This document shows positions 26,785-34,864 of a stretch of DNA of 64,000 nt, piece after piece. The position numbers were made by a program, and so were the translations under genes. Where the stretch lies: NCBI GenBank assembly GCA_022749815.1, contig JAKIWV010000003.1, forward strand, positions 284,048 through 348,047, written 5' to 3'. The notes under the pieces are model-generated. The model saw only the letters and a list, made by a program, of their open reading frames with translations, was not told where the DNA came from and made no database searches. Every line of letters starts with the position of its first letter. The stretch's first letter is position 1. This stretch comes from Thermoplasmata archaeon. GTDB taxonomy: Archaea > Thermoplasmatota > Thermoplasmata > Lutacidiplasmatales > UBA184.

Positions 26785-28725
26785 TCACTGCTCCGGCGGA
26801 GACGCTTCTTCGAGCGTCTCGGGGGCGTTTGGGACCGGGTTCTTCGCATGCGCGGTGACGGTGACGGCGGTGCCGCGGGAGAACCGGCCCATTTCGTGAG
26901 CGGCCAACTCCGCTCGACCCACGGCGAGAAGCGCATCGGAACCATCGACTAGAAGCACGCTGGCGCCGGGAACGATCTCGGGGTCGGCTACCCCGGCGAA
27001 GCGCGAGAAAAGACTTCGTCCTTCCCGCACGAACGGAACCGCGTCGTCCTGCACGACCACGCGGAGCCGAGGGGTCCTGACCACGCCGTGCAGCAGCCGG
27101 GCTCCGATCCAGGTCGGTCGGGGGAGGCCATCGTTGCCCAGACGGAAGGCCGGTTCGTTTCTGTACGCGAATTCACGGAGGCGTCCAGTGTGGCGGGAGC
27201 GGATTCCCCGCAGTTCCGCTTCGCCGCGAGCGAGGGCGGAACCGGGATACAACCATTCGAAGAGCGCCACCATTTGCCGACGTGTCCATTCCTCGATCCG
27301 TTTCCAACCAACGCTGGGATGCGCTCCTTCCCCAGTTCCGTCGCTCCGGGCGGCACCGGGCCGTCTCGGCGGCCGATCGAACTCCTCTTGCCCGACCCAG
27401 ACCCCTACCGGGTAGAGCTCCGACAACTCGAGAGGGACGGGCCCGATCTCGGTCGGGAAGTCCCAGACCATCTCCTCTCCGTCGACGCCTCTCGCCGGGA
27501 TCTCCTTCAGGTATTCCGGCGTGAGCGGCACTCGGGGGTGCAACCGGGCCATGCCTTTCGTGGACCGCCAACGAGCGAGCCGTTCCTGGAACCGGGCCAC
27601 CGCCGGGCGCTCCCGGCTCGCCTCCGATACGCTCCGGAAAGAAGGCCGGCTCTCGGGTTCCACCGGCAAGAACACGCTCGCTCCTCGAACCGCCGCGCGG
27701 ACCCCCGCCTGAAGGGCGGGGTGCGCGGAGGCCCGGCGTTCCACGAGTTCCCAGAGCGTGCCATTGCGGATTGCCTGCCGGACACGACGTACCTCTGTGG
27801 CGCACATCCATAGGTTGTGGCGGGCGAGTGCAGTTTCCCTCTCCCTCGGCGGCAGCCGAGCGAGCGTCGTCAGGGGACGTTCTTCGCAGAGGCGGCAGCC
27901 GCAGAAGGGCTCCCGAACATCCTCGAGGGCGAGGGTTCCCTCCGGGAACAGAAGGCTGCCGCGCCGGGCGAACTTGTGGTACGCCGCCGAATCAAACAAA
28001 TCGACCCCGAACAGGGCGGCGAACGCGAAAGTGATCGGATGGCCGGTGCCGAACAAGTGGACCGCGCGTTCCGGTGCGAGCGCCGGTCGGACTGCAAGCA
28101 AGACGCGGGCGAGGTCCGCGAACCGGTATTGTTCGAGTAGCGGAACCACGCCGCCGACGGCGAGGACATCTCCGAGCGCCGAGGCCCCCTCCGCGCTCTG
28201 CGACCTCAGCTCGGGGTACAGGCCTCCCTGAACGGGGACGGCCAGAAGGCCCGTCCTCGTTTCCCGCGCTCGGCGCGCCCGTTCGAGAGTGACCTCTACC
28301 CCGCGTCGAGCCTCCTCGGGCGTAGCGTCCGGCTCGCCAAACACATCCAGGACCGCTGCGATGTCGCTCCCGATCCGGCCCTGGAACGCCAGGATTTCTT
28401 CGGGCCCGACCTCGACGTGGCCGTAGGCGTGCTGTTGAAACGCGCCCGAATCCGTGAACACGGGCCCGGAAAAGTCGAGAAGCCGATGGATTCCCTCCTT
28501 CTCCGCCCGCTCCCGGAGCGGAGGAGAGCGCCAGGTGATGTACGACGAAGTGATCACGGCGGGCAATCCGAATCCTCGGGCGATCTCCACCGGGGGGATG
28601 GCCTGACTTCTAGGGTCCGGGTGGACGACCGGAAGCAGCGCCGGCGTCTCCACAACGCCGTGAGGGGTCGAGAACCGGCCGATCCGGGCGAACCCATCCC
28701 GTGCCCGGACCTCGAAGTCGATCAT
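26785..28725 (-). CDS. tgtA: Archaeosine tRNA-guanine transglycosylase
   Basis: TgtA exchanges guanine 15 in the D-loop of archaeal tRNAs for preQ0, the first step to archaeosine. The 646-residue protein has the archaeal length. The catalytic barrel (about 1-340) includes FTDSGAFQ with Asp92, VPVQGG, AVGGVVPLLE and the zinc cluster CGCRLCEERP with a later His. The C-terminal part carries a PUA domain (about 570-635, with VVVQDDAVPFVREGRSLF and GASVLLVDGSD) that binds tRNA. A TTTATTT element 25 nt before ATG 28725 supports that start. Confidence 0.95.
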   Translation of the reverse strand: MIDFEVRARDGFARIGRFSTPHGVVETPALLPVVHPDPRSQAIPPVEIARGFGLPAVITSSYITWRSPPLRERAEKEGIHRLLDFSGPVFTDSGAFQQHAYGHVEVGPEEILAFQGRIGSDIAAVLDVFGEPDATPEEARRGVEVTLERARRARETRTGLLAVPVQGGLYPELRSQSAEGASALGDVLAVGGVVPLLEQYRFADLARVLLAVRPALAPERAVHLFGTGHPITFAFAALFGVDLFDSAAYHKFARRGSLLFPEGTLALEDVREPFCGCRLCEERPLTTLARLPPRERETALARHNLWMCATEVRRVRQAIRNGTLWELVERRASAHPALQAGVRAAVRGASVFLPVEPESRPSFRSVSEASRERPAVARFQERLARWRSTKGMARLHPRVPLTPEYLKEIPARGVDGEEMVWDFPTEIGPVPLELSELYPVGVWVGQEEFDRPPRRPGAARSDGTGEGAHPSVGWKRIEEWTRRQMVALFEWLYPGSALARGEAELRGIRSRHTGRLREFAYRNEPAFRLGNDGLPRPTWIGARLLHGVVRTPRLRVVVQDDAVPFVREGRSLFSRFAGVADPEIVPGASVLLVDGSDALLAVGRAELAAHEMGRFSRGTAVTVTAHAKNPVPNAPETLEEASPPEQ

Positions 28726-28746
28726 CTCTCCGTCGAGCCAATGGGG

Positions 28747-28753
28747 AAATAAA
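28747..28753 (-). promoter_or_regulatory. TATA box for tgtA
   Basis: The minus strand reads TTTATTT, centred 25 nt before the tgtA ATG at 28725, consistent with leaderless transcription. Confidence 0.55.
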
Positions 28754-28755
28754 CC

Positions 28756-29490
28756 CTACCGAGCCGCCGGACCCGTGGGGCCCCGGGTCCAGGACGCCCG
28801 GATATGATCGAGCAGTTCCACCAGCATCCGCGTATTCAGTTTTCCCGTGTTCGTGTTCTGCGGGCTCGGATGATACGACCCCCAGAGCATCGGACGACCG
28901 GCACCGAGAGGAACGCACCGACCGTGGGCGAACTCCTCCGCGGGACGCGGCAGGCCATAGAGCTCTGGGACCGAGTCTCGCAACGCGTCCCAGGCGAAGC
29001 CTCCGAGGGCAAGGAGGGACCGGGCGCGGGTTAGAAGCCGGAGCTCGCGGGAAAGGTACGGAAGGCAGGCAGCCTTCTCCGATGGGGTGGGCCGGTTGTC
29101 CGGAGGAACGCATCGAACAGCCGCGGTAAGATACGCATCATCGTACCGCAATCCGTCTCCCCGGCGGGTCGATTGGGGCTGGCTCGCGAAGCCGGCAGCG
29201 TGGAGGGCCCCTACGAGGAATTCTGCGGACCGGTCTCCGGTGAAAACGCGGCCGGTCCGGTTCGACCCATGAGCCGCCGGTGCCAACCCCACGAGCACGA
29301 GCCGCGCGTTGGGGTCACCGAATCCCGGGACGGGGCGCCCCCAATACGTGTCGTTCCGGAATTGCTTCTTCTTTTCGCGGGCGACCCGTTCCCGATACGA
29401 GACCAAGCGTGGGCACCGGCGACAGACCACCACGTCCTCCCGAAGCTGTTGCAGACTATCGGCCAAGGTCGACTCGCCACCTCGAGGCAC
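28756..29490 (-). CDS. Uracil-DNA glycosylase, family 5 (UDGb)
   Basis: This enzyme removes uracil and some other deaminated bases from DNA. The 244-residue protein has the family 5 active-site motif GLAPAAHGSNRTGRVFTGDRS, in which alanines replace the polar residue of other UDGs, and motif 2 HPSPQNTNTG. Cysteines at CRRC near the N-terminus, in VRCVPP and in AACLP fit the 4Fe-4S cluster of this family. The start GTG 29490 is the longest supported; a TTAAG element about 20 nt upstream is closer than usual. The gene diverges from the radical SAM gene at 29562. Confidence 0.92.
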   Translation of the reverse strand: MPRGGESTLADSLQQLREDVVVCRRCPRLVSYRERVAREKKKQFRNDTYWGRPVPGFGDPNARLVLVGLAPAAHGSNRTGRVFTGDRSAEFLVGALHAAGFASQPQSTRRGDGLRYDDAYLTAAVRCVPPDNRPTPSEKAACLPYLSRELRLLTRARSLLALGGFAWDALRDSVPELYGLPRPAEEFAHGRCVPLGAGRPMLWGSYHPSPQNTNTGKLNTRMLVELLDHIRASWTRGPTGPAAR

Positions 29491-29532
29491 CGGAACGGGT
29501 CCTACCGCTTAACGGCCCGGCGCGGACAAGCC

Positions 29533-29538
29533 TTTACA
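29533..29538 (+). promoter_or_regulatory. TATA box for the radical SAM gene
   Basis: TTTACA is centred about 26 nt before ATG 29562, the leaderless spacing seen at many genes here. It argues for 29562 rather than the longer in-frame extension starting at 29280. Confidence 0.5.
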
Positions 29539-29561
29539 CGCCCCCGGGTCTGCGGCGCCCG

Positions 29562-30698
29562 ATGGAGTTCGAGGTCCTGCAGCAGCTCCCGATGGCCTCG
29601 AGCCATCGCGGGATGCTCTCTCCGGGCTGCCAGCAATGCCAGGAGGGGAAGAAACTCGTGCTCTTCGTTACCGGAGTATGCCGGTTCCGGTGCTTCTACT
29701 GTCCGGTGTCCGAACGCCGGAACCAGCTCGATGTGGTCTATGCGAACGAGCGACCCGTGCGGACCGATGCGGACGTCCTCGAGGAAGCGCGGTCGATCGG
29801 TGCCGCGGGAACGGGGATCACCGGCGGGGACCCACTGGGCGTCATCGACCGTACGGTCCATTATGTCGAGCTCCTCAAAGCGGAATTTGGCCCGGACCAC
29901 CACATCCATCTGTACACTCACGAGCCCAACCCCGCCAAGCTCGAGCGGCTCGCGAGGGCCGGACTGGACGAGTTCCGGCTGCACATCCCCCACTACCTTT
30001 GGGGCTCATTGGAGAGTCACGGGTCAGCCTACAGGGAGGTGCTGGCCGCGGCCCCGGACTGGGGGATCCGTCGAGGGGTGGAGATCCCGGTGCTCCCCGA
30101 GAAGGAGAAGGAGCTTCGCCGGCTCCTTCGTTCGCTCGACCGGTTGCACCTCGATTTCATCAACCTGAACGAAATGGAATTCTCGGCCACCAACGAGTCC
30201 GCCTTGCACGAACATGGCTACCGAGTCGATCCATGGAACGGCTGGGGGGTGAAGGGAAGCCGGGCCACGGCGGAGCGGCTCGTTCGCGAGATGCGACTCG
30301 CGACGCCGTTGCACTACTGCTCCTCCCGTTTCAAGGACGGCGTCCAGCTCCGACAGCGACTCCTTCGACGGGCCGAACGGACGGCACCGTCCTTCGCCGA
30401 ACGGACCGAGGACGGAACGATTCGGCTGGGCGTCGTGGAAGCCGAAGACAATCTACAGTTGCCGCGGGTCATCGAAGCGATCGGCTCGGTCGGCCGCGTG
30501 CCGGCGAGCGACTATCGGGTGGACGCAGTGCGTCGACGCGTAGAGCTCTCGCCCGAGCGTTTGCGCCGGTTCGCCCATCGGCTTCGCTTCCCCGCCTTTG
30601 CGGTGGAGGTGTACCCCACCGATGACGCCCTCGAGGTGGAGCGCACGCCGCTCAATTCGGCGGCGTTTCCCACGTTCCGCGCCGGCGGCGGTCGGTAA
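29562..30698 (+). CDS. Radical SAM protein related to pyruvate formate-lyase activating enzymes
   Basis: The 378-residue protein has an N-terminal CQQC pair, then the radical SAM cluster motif C-x3-C-x2-C in GVCRFRCFYCPVS, and the SAM-binding GTGITGGDPL segment. It resembles the archaeal group COG2108, whose substrate is unknown. The barrel continues through HIHLYTHEPNP and FINLNEMEFS. The C-terminal 100 residues are a separate arginine-rich region. The start at ATG 29562 is supported by the TATA element 26 nt upstream. The 3' end overlaps the convergent zinc protein frame by 187 nt. Confidence 0.85.
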   Translation: MEFEVLQQLPMASSHRGMLSPGCQQCQEGKKLVLFVTGVCRFRCFYCPVSERRNQLDVVYANERPVRTDADVLEEARSIGAAGTGITGGDPLGVIDRTVHYVELLKAEFGPDHHIHLYTHEPNPAKLERLARAGLDEFRLHIPHYLWGSLESHGSAYREVLAAAPDWGIRRGVEIPVLPEKEKELRRLLRSLDRLHLDFINLNEMEFSATNESALHEHGYRVDPWNGWGVKGSRATAERLVREMRLATPLHYCSSRFKDGVQLRQRLLRRAERTAPSFAERTEDGTIRLGVVEAEDNLQLPRVIEAIGSVGRVPASDYRVDAVRRRVELSPERLRRFAHRLRFPAFAVEVYPTDDALEVERTPLNSAAFPTFRAGGGR

Positions 30699-30907
30699 TT
30701 CTCGTCGCAGACATGACTCCCGTGGGTTAGATACCGAACGTCCCCTCGTTGGTGCTTCAGAGAGCACGGGCCCCAGCCGTCGTCCTCGCCCCCGTACCAC
30801 ATCGGACAGTCCCGGCAGCGGAGAACGTTCCGGGCCGTTACGCTCCCCGATCCTTGGGAAGAACTCGACGCCGATCCCAGAGATCCGGAAGCGTCGTCCG
30901 CGCTCAC
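30512..30907 (-). CDS. Small zinc-binding protein downstream of folD
   Basis: The frame encodes 131 residues. Residues about 25-70 carry a clear cysteine pattern: CRDCPMWYGGEDDGWGPCS, then HGSHVCDENY, suggesting one zinc site (CxxC, C, H/C). The first GTG, 30907, overlaps the folD stop (GTGA), so translation is coupled. Everything after about residue 70 is antisense to the radical SAM gene and is Arg/Ser-rich with no pattern, so the functional protein may be only the first half. The function is unknown. Confidence 0.55.
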   Translation of the reverse strand: MSADDASGSLGSASSSSQGSGSVTARNVLRCRDCPMWYGGEDDGWGPCSLKHQRGDVRYLTHGSHVCDENYRPPPARNVGNAAELSGVRSTSRASSVGYTSTAKAGKRSRWANRRKRSGESSTRRRTASTR

Positions 30908-31791
30908 GGGAGGCCTCCCGCCTGAAGTTTCCACGCCGCGACCACGTTGAGCATCAGCTGGGCGACGGTGACCGGGCCCACGCCCCCAGGAACCGGCGTG
31001 ACCGCTTCGGCCCAGCCGTCGAGCGACGTGGCGTTCGCATCCCCCGTGGCCCGAGACCCCGACGGGGTCGAGTCGTCTGGAACGCTGCTCAGACCAACGT
31101 CCACGACGATGGCGCCTTTCGGCACGACCGTACGGTCCAACAGGCCCGGCACTCCGGCGCAGCTGACGATGATGTCATTCCCAACGAGCGATTCGCTGAG
31201 TCGTGGGGTTCTCGAGTGCGCGATGGTTACCGTAGCGTCCGCGGACGCCCCCCGGCCGGCCATGAGTAGGGCCAACGGAAGTCCCACCGTCGACGAGCGG
31301 CCAATAATCGCGACGCGACGATTGCGAATCGGGATGGAATAATGCCGCAGGATCTGAAGGACCGCGAGTGCCACGGCCGGCGCGTGAACCGCCTTTTGCG
31401 CAACGATTCGCCCGAGATTCACGGTCCCTACCCCGTCCACATCCTTCTCGGGTGACAGGGCATCGACCGCGCCACGGAAGTCGACACCGTCGGGAAGTGG
31501 GTGCTGGATGAGTACCGCATGGACCGAGGGATCCTTGTCGAGGGCCTGAACCTGGCGTTGCAGCTCCGTCGTCCCTGTCCCTTCGGGGAGGGTCACGTCG
31601 CGAAATGCGATGCCGACCTCGTGCGAGGTGCGCGCCTGGTTCCTCAGGTAGAAGGAGAAGGGCCCGCCGCTCCCAACATGGACGCTGGCAAGGAGGGGAG
31701 GTGTGGGCCGCGCGCCCGGGTTTCTGAGTTGCACCCGTACTTCGCTGAGAATGGAATCGCGGACCGGCTTGCCTATGAGCCAACGCGTCAG
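30904..31791 (-). CDS. folD: FolD-type methylenetetrahydrofolate dehydrogenase with altered cyclohydrolase site
   Basis: FolD oxidises methylene-THF to methenyl-THF and usually also hydrolyses it to formyl-THF. Family motifs are VLIQHPLPDG, SPEKDVDGVG, GRSSTVGLPLALLM (NADP site) and PVPGGVGPVTVAQL. In the active-site helix the residues are FYLRNQARTSHEVG. The tyrosine is kept, but the lysine four residues later (Lys54 in E. coli, Lys56 in human) is Gln, so cyclohydrolase activity may be lost. The first ATG/GTG/TTG is GTG 31734. However, the 19 codons before it (…RWLIGKPVRDSILSEVR) match the normal FolD N-terminal helix, and an in-frame stop lies just upstream. Coordinates therefore begin at the CTG at 31791, a tentative choice. 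Confidence 0.8.
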   Translation of the reverse strand: MTRWLIGKPVRDSILSEVRVQLRNPGARPTPPLLASVHVGSGGPFSFYLRNQARTSHEVGIAFRDVTLPEGTGTTELQRQVQALDKDPSVHAVLIQHPLPDGVDFRGAVDALSPEKDVDGVGTVNLGRIVAQKAVHAPAVALAVLQILRHYSIPIRNRRVAIIGRSSTVGLPLALLMAGRGASADATVTIAHSRTPRLSESLVGNDIIVSCAGVPGLLDRTVVPKGAIVVDVGLSSVPDDSTPSGSRATGDANATSLDGWAEAVTPVPGGVGPVTVAQLMLNVVAAWKLQAGGLP

Positions 31792-31953
31792 GGTTCACAC
31801 CTGCGGAGAAGGGTCGCCTATCATCGGGTCGCTCTACTTTAGCCCGAGGTAACCTGGGGCGCCCCGGCCCGACCGGGTTCCCGCCGGCCCGGGCCAAACC
31901 CCTTCGCCTGCCTCGACCGCGTCGGCGTGGTCCGGCCGTCTTCAGCGAAATGG

Positions 31954-31960
31954 TATATAC
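31954..31960 (+). promoter_or_regulatory. TATA box for lonB
   Basis: TATATAC, preceded by a purine-rich GCGAAATGG that could serve as BRE, is centred 28 nt before GTG 31985. It fits a leaderless transcript. Confidence 0.6.
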
Positions 31961-31984
31961 AGCCCGACCCTCGTTTCAAGTGAA

Positions 31985-34057
31985 GTGGTCACCCCGGGCA
32001 ACCAGAGGACAATTTCGGGGGCAGATACGGCGGACGAAGCACCAGCGACCGACATGGCTGAACCGCCCACGGCGACTACTGGCTCCGAGGAATTGGAGGC
32101 CTGGGGCAAGTCCCTCACCTTCCAGACCACCGCGCAGGTCGAGGTCCCTCCGAAGCTGATCGACCAGGTCATCGGCCAGGACGATGCCGTCGAGGTCGCC
32201 AAGAAGGCGGCCGTCCAGAAGCGCCACATGATCCTGATCGGCGAACCCGGAACGGGCAAGAGCATGCTCGCACGGGCGATGACCGATTTCCTCCCCAAAG
32301 AACAGCTCCAGGACATCCTCGCCTACGCGAACTCCGACGACTCCAACGAGCCCAAGATTCGGGTGGTCCCTTCCGGGAAGGGCAAGGAGATCGTCGCCGC
32401 TCAGAAGCTCGAGGCGGCGCAGCGGAAGGAACAGCGGACGATCTTCCTGGTCGTCGCCGCCCTGCTCATCTTTGCCCTCGTGGCCTGGATCGTCTGGACC
32501 TCCCACCCGACACAGTACGACGCGATCCTGATCGGGCTCCTCGTGATCATCATCCTCTGGGCCGTCGTCAGGTTCGGGTCGGGCCGCGACTCGGGCGGCG
32601 TGGGGGTCGCCAAGCTGCTCGTGACTCACACCAATGACGAGCGGCCGCCGTTCATCGATGCGACCGGCGCTCACGCTGGCGCGTTGCTGGGTGACGTCAA
32701 GCACGATCCGTTCCAGTCCGGTGGACTCGAGACGCCCGCCCATGAACGCGTGGAGGTCGGAGCGATCCACAAGGCCAATGGCGGGATCCTCTTCTTGGAC
32801 GAGATCAACCTCCTCAAGATCGAAAGCCAGCACTCGTTGCTCACGGCCCTTCAAGAGAAGAAGTTCTCGATCGTCGGCCAGTCGGAACGGTCCGCCGGCG
32901 CGATGGTCAAGACCGAGCCGGTCCCCTGCGACTTCGTGCTCGTCGCGGCGGGGAACGTCGACAGCGTGCAGACGATGCACCCGGCCCTCCGCTCCCGGAT
33001 CCGCGGATATGGCTACGAGCTCTACGTCAATACGACGATGACCGACACGACGGAGAACCGGATGAAGCTGGTTCGATTCGTCGCCCAGGAGGTCGTGAAG
33101 GACAAGAAGATCCCCCACTTTACTGCGGGCGCGACCACCGAGGTCATCCGGGAAGCGCAGCGACGCGCGGGGCGCAGCGGTCAGCTGACGCTTCGGCTCC
33201 GGGAGCTCGGCGGCCTCGTCCGGGTCGCCGGAGATATCGCGACGTCCGCGGGCGCGACCGTCGTTACCCCCGAGCATGTAGTCCGGGCGAAGCGGGCGAG
33301 CCGCTCGCTCGAACAGCAGATCGCCGACCGGTATATCGAACGCCGCAGGGAGTACCGGATGTTCAACACCGAGGGGGCCGCTGTTGGAATGGTCAACGGC
33401 CTGGCGGCCATCAACGCGCAGACCGGCATGGCGGAATTCTCGGGGATCGTCCTACCGATCGTGGCCGAGGTCACCCCCGCGCAAACCAAGGACGGCGGCG
33501 TGGTGGTGGCTACCGGTAAGCTCGGCGAGATCGCGAAGGAGGCCGTGCAGAACGTCAGCGCCTTGATCAAGAAGTACACCGGCGAGGACATCTCCCGGTA
33601 CGACATGCACATCCAGTTCGTCGGGACCTCCGATGGCGTCGAGGGGGACTCCGCATCCGTTTCGATCGCAACGGCAGTGATCAGCGCTCTCGAGGGGGTT
33701 CCCGTCGACCAGTCGCTGGCGATGACCGGATCTCTGTCGGTTCGTGGTCAGGTCCTGCCGGTCGGGGGCGTGACGGCCAAGGTCGAGGCGGCGGCCGATG
33801 CGGGGCTCAAGCGCGTGCTGGTCCCGGCCGACAACCTCTCCGACCTGGTGCTGGAGAATCGTTATCTGAATCAGATCGAGGTCATACCTGTCCAGACGCT
33901 CCGCGACGTCCTCCGATACGCCCTGGTCGGGCAGGGAGCAAAGAAGGAGTCGCTGCTGGAGCGTCTCGCCGCCATGGTTCACGCTACCACTCGGATCGAG
34001 CTTCCGACACCGGCCCCCGTGAAGGCCCCATCGGGTCGTCCGGCGGCGGGATTGTGA
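31985..34057 (+). CDS. lonB: Archaeal Lon protease LonB, membrane-anchored
   Basis: LonB is the ATP-dependent membrane protease that degrades misfolded and regulatory proteins in archaea. The 690-residue protein has Walker [11 protein letters not shown], then two membrane helices (about residues 150-170 and 178-198) inserted within the AAA+ module, as in archaeal LonB. Walker B is [10 protein letters not shown], followed by the arginine-finger region [13 protein letters not shown]. The C-terminal protease domain has the Ser-Lys dyad at Ser556 (EGDSASV) and Lys599 (GVTAKVEAA). GTG 31985 is preferred for its TATA spacing; ATG 32054 is an alternative. The stop overlaps the next start. Confidence 0.95.
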   Translation: MVTPGNQRTISGADTADEAPATDMAEPPTATTGSEELEAWGKSLTFQTTAQVEVPPKLIDQVIGQDDAVEVAKKAAVQKRHMILIGEPGTGKSMLARAMTDFLPKEQLQDILAYANSDDSNEPKIRVVPSGKGKEIVAAQKLEAAQRKEQRTIFLVVAALLIFALVAWIVWTSHPTQYDAILIGLLVIIILWAVVRFGSGRDSGGVGVAKLLVTHTNDERPPFIDATGAHAGALLGDVKHDPFQSGGLETPAHERVEVGAIHKANGGILFLDEINLLKIESQHSLLTALQEKKFSIVGQSERSAGAMVKTEPVPCDFVLVAAGNVDSVQTMHPALRSRIRGYGYELYVNTTMTDTTENRMKLVRFVAQEVVKDKKIPHFTAGATTEVIREAQRRAGRSGQLTLRLRELGGLVRVAGDIATSAGATVVTPEHVVRAKRASRSLEQQIADRYIERRREYRMFNTEGAAVGMVNGLAAINAQTGMAEFSGIVLPIVAEVTPAQTKDGGVVVATGKLGEIAKEAVQNVSALIKKYTGEDISRYDMHIQFVGTSDGVEGDSASVSIATAVISALEGVPVDQSLAMTGSLSVRGQVLPVGGVTAKVEAAADAGLKRVLVPADNLSDLVLENRYLNQIEVIPVQTLRDVLRYALVGQGAKKESLLERLAAMVHATTRIELPTPAPVKAPSGRPAAGL

Positions 34058-34311
34058 AGGGCGTCGCTCGTGTCCCTTCCCACCGAGGGTGGGAGCGAAC
34101 GACCCACGGTCCACAGTTTACCGTCTCTCCTCCCGCCGAGCAGACCCCGAATGAGGATCGGTTCTTCAATCGCCCCTGCTATGAGTTCAACGGCGCGCTG
34201 GCTCGCGGGTTGGACGACACGTACTGCATGCACTGCCGGCACTACCTGACCGCACGCTGCCCGCACATCGACGAGTTCTTGGACGACGTCGAGGACCTCG
34301 AACCCGAGTAG
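34054..34311 (+). CDS. Small cysteine-rich protein coupled to lonB
   Basis: The 85-residue protein starts at GTG 34054, overlapping the lonB stop. Its C-terminal half has [20 protein letters not shown] and [10 protein letters not shown], giving four cysteines and histidines arranged for a zinc site, followed by an acidic tail. I do not recognise a named family. The overlap with lonB and the short gap to nadM suggest one transcript; a regulatory or adaptor role for the protease is only speculation. Confidence 0.65.
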   Translation: MKGVARVPSHRGWERTTHGPQFTVSPPAEQTPNEDRFFNRPCYEFNGALARGLDDTYCMHCRHYLTARCPHIDEFLDDVEDLEPE

Positions 34312-34324
34312 GCAAGGGAACGTC

Positions 34325-34864
34325 GTGACCGGACTGATCGTCGGCCGGTTCCAGCCGTTTCACCGGGGGCACCTGTCCGTAGTCTCCGACCTCCGTCGGG
34401 CGCAGCCCGAGGGGTCGCTCATTCTCGCCGTGGGAAGCGCGCAGGAATCGTTCACTGCAGAGAACCCGTTCACAGCTGGGGAGCGGGTGGAGATGATCCA
34501 GCGGGCGCTCGCCGAGGGCCGGGTCAACGGATGCCTCCCCGTGCCGGTCGCCGACATCCACCGGCACGCGCAATGGGTGGCGTATCTCCGCGGGCTACTG
34601 CCGGCGTTCGACGTGGTGTACACCAATAACCCGCTCACCCGGCTGCTGTTCGAGCGGGAGCGGATCCGCGTCGAGTCCCCTCCCTTCGTCGACCGGAAGC
34701 GATTCCAAGGGGAGGTGGTGCGCCGGCGGCTGCTCGAAAACCGAGGGTGGGAAGAATTGGTTCCGCCCGCCGTCGCACGATTCCTGGTAGAGCTCGGGGC
34801 TCCTGAGCGACTCCGCAGGATCGCCGAGCGCGTGAAGGGTCCATCGGCCGAGTCCGCACCTTGA
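34325..34864 (+). CDS. nadM: Nicotinamide-nucleotide adenylyltransferase, archaeal type
   Basis: NadM joins NMN and ATP to make NAD. The 179-residue protein begins with LIVGRFQPFHRGHLSVV, the nucleotidyltransferase (T/H)xGH-type motif, and continues with VGSAQESFTAENPFTAGERVEMI, the conserved archaeal NMNAT substrate loop. FDVVYTNNPLTRLLFE follows. The length is usual for the archaeal family. GTG 34325 lies 13 nt after the preceding gene, and the stop overlaps the next start (TTGA), so it is inside the lonB operon. Confidence 0.93.
   Translation: MTGLIVGRFQPFHRGHLSVVSDLRRAQPEGSLILAVGSAQESFTAENPFTAGERVEMIQRALAEGRVNGCLPVPVADIHRHAQWVAYLRGLLPAFDVVYTNNPLTRLLFERERIRVESPPFVDRKRFQGEVVRRRLLENRGWEELVPPAVARFLVELGAPERLRRIAERVKGPSAESAP

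Noticed and set aside
29280-29561. N-terminal extension of the radical SAM frame
   Set aside because: It is antisense to the UDG gene, Arg/Pro-rich, and the TATA box fits ATG 29562.
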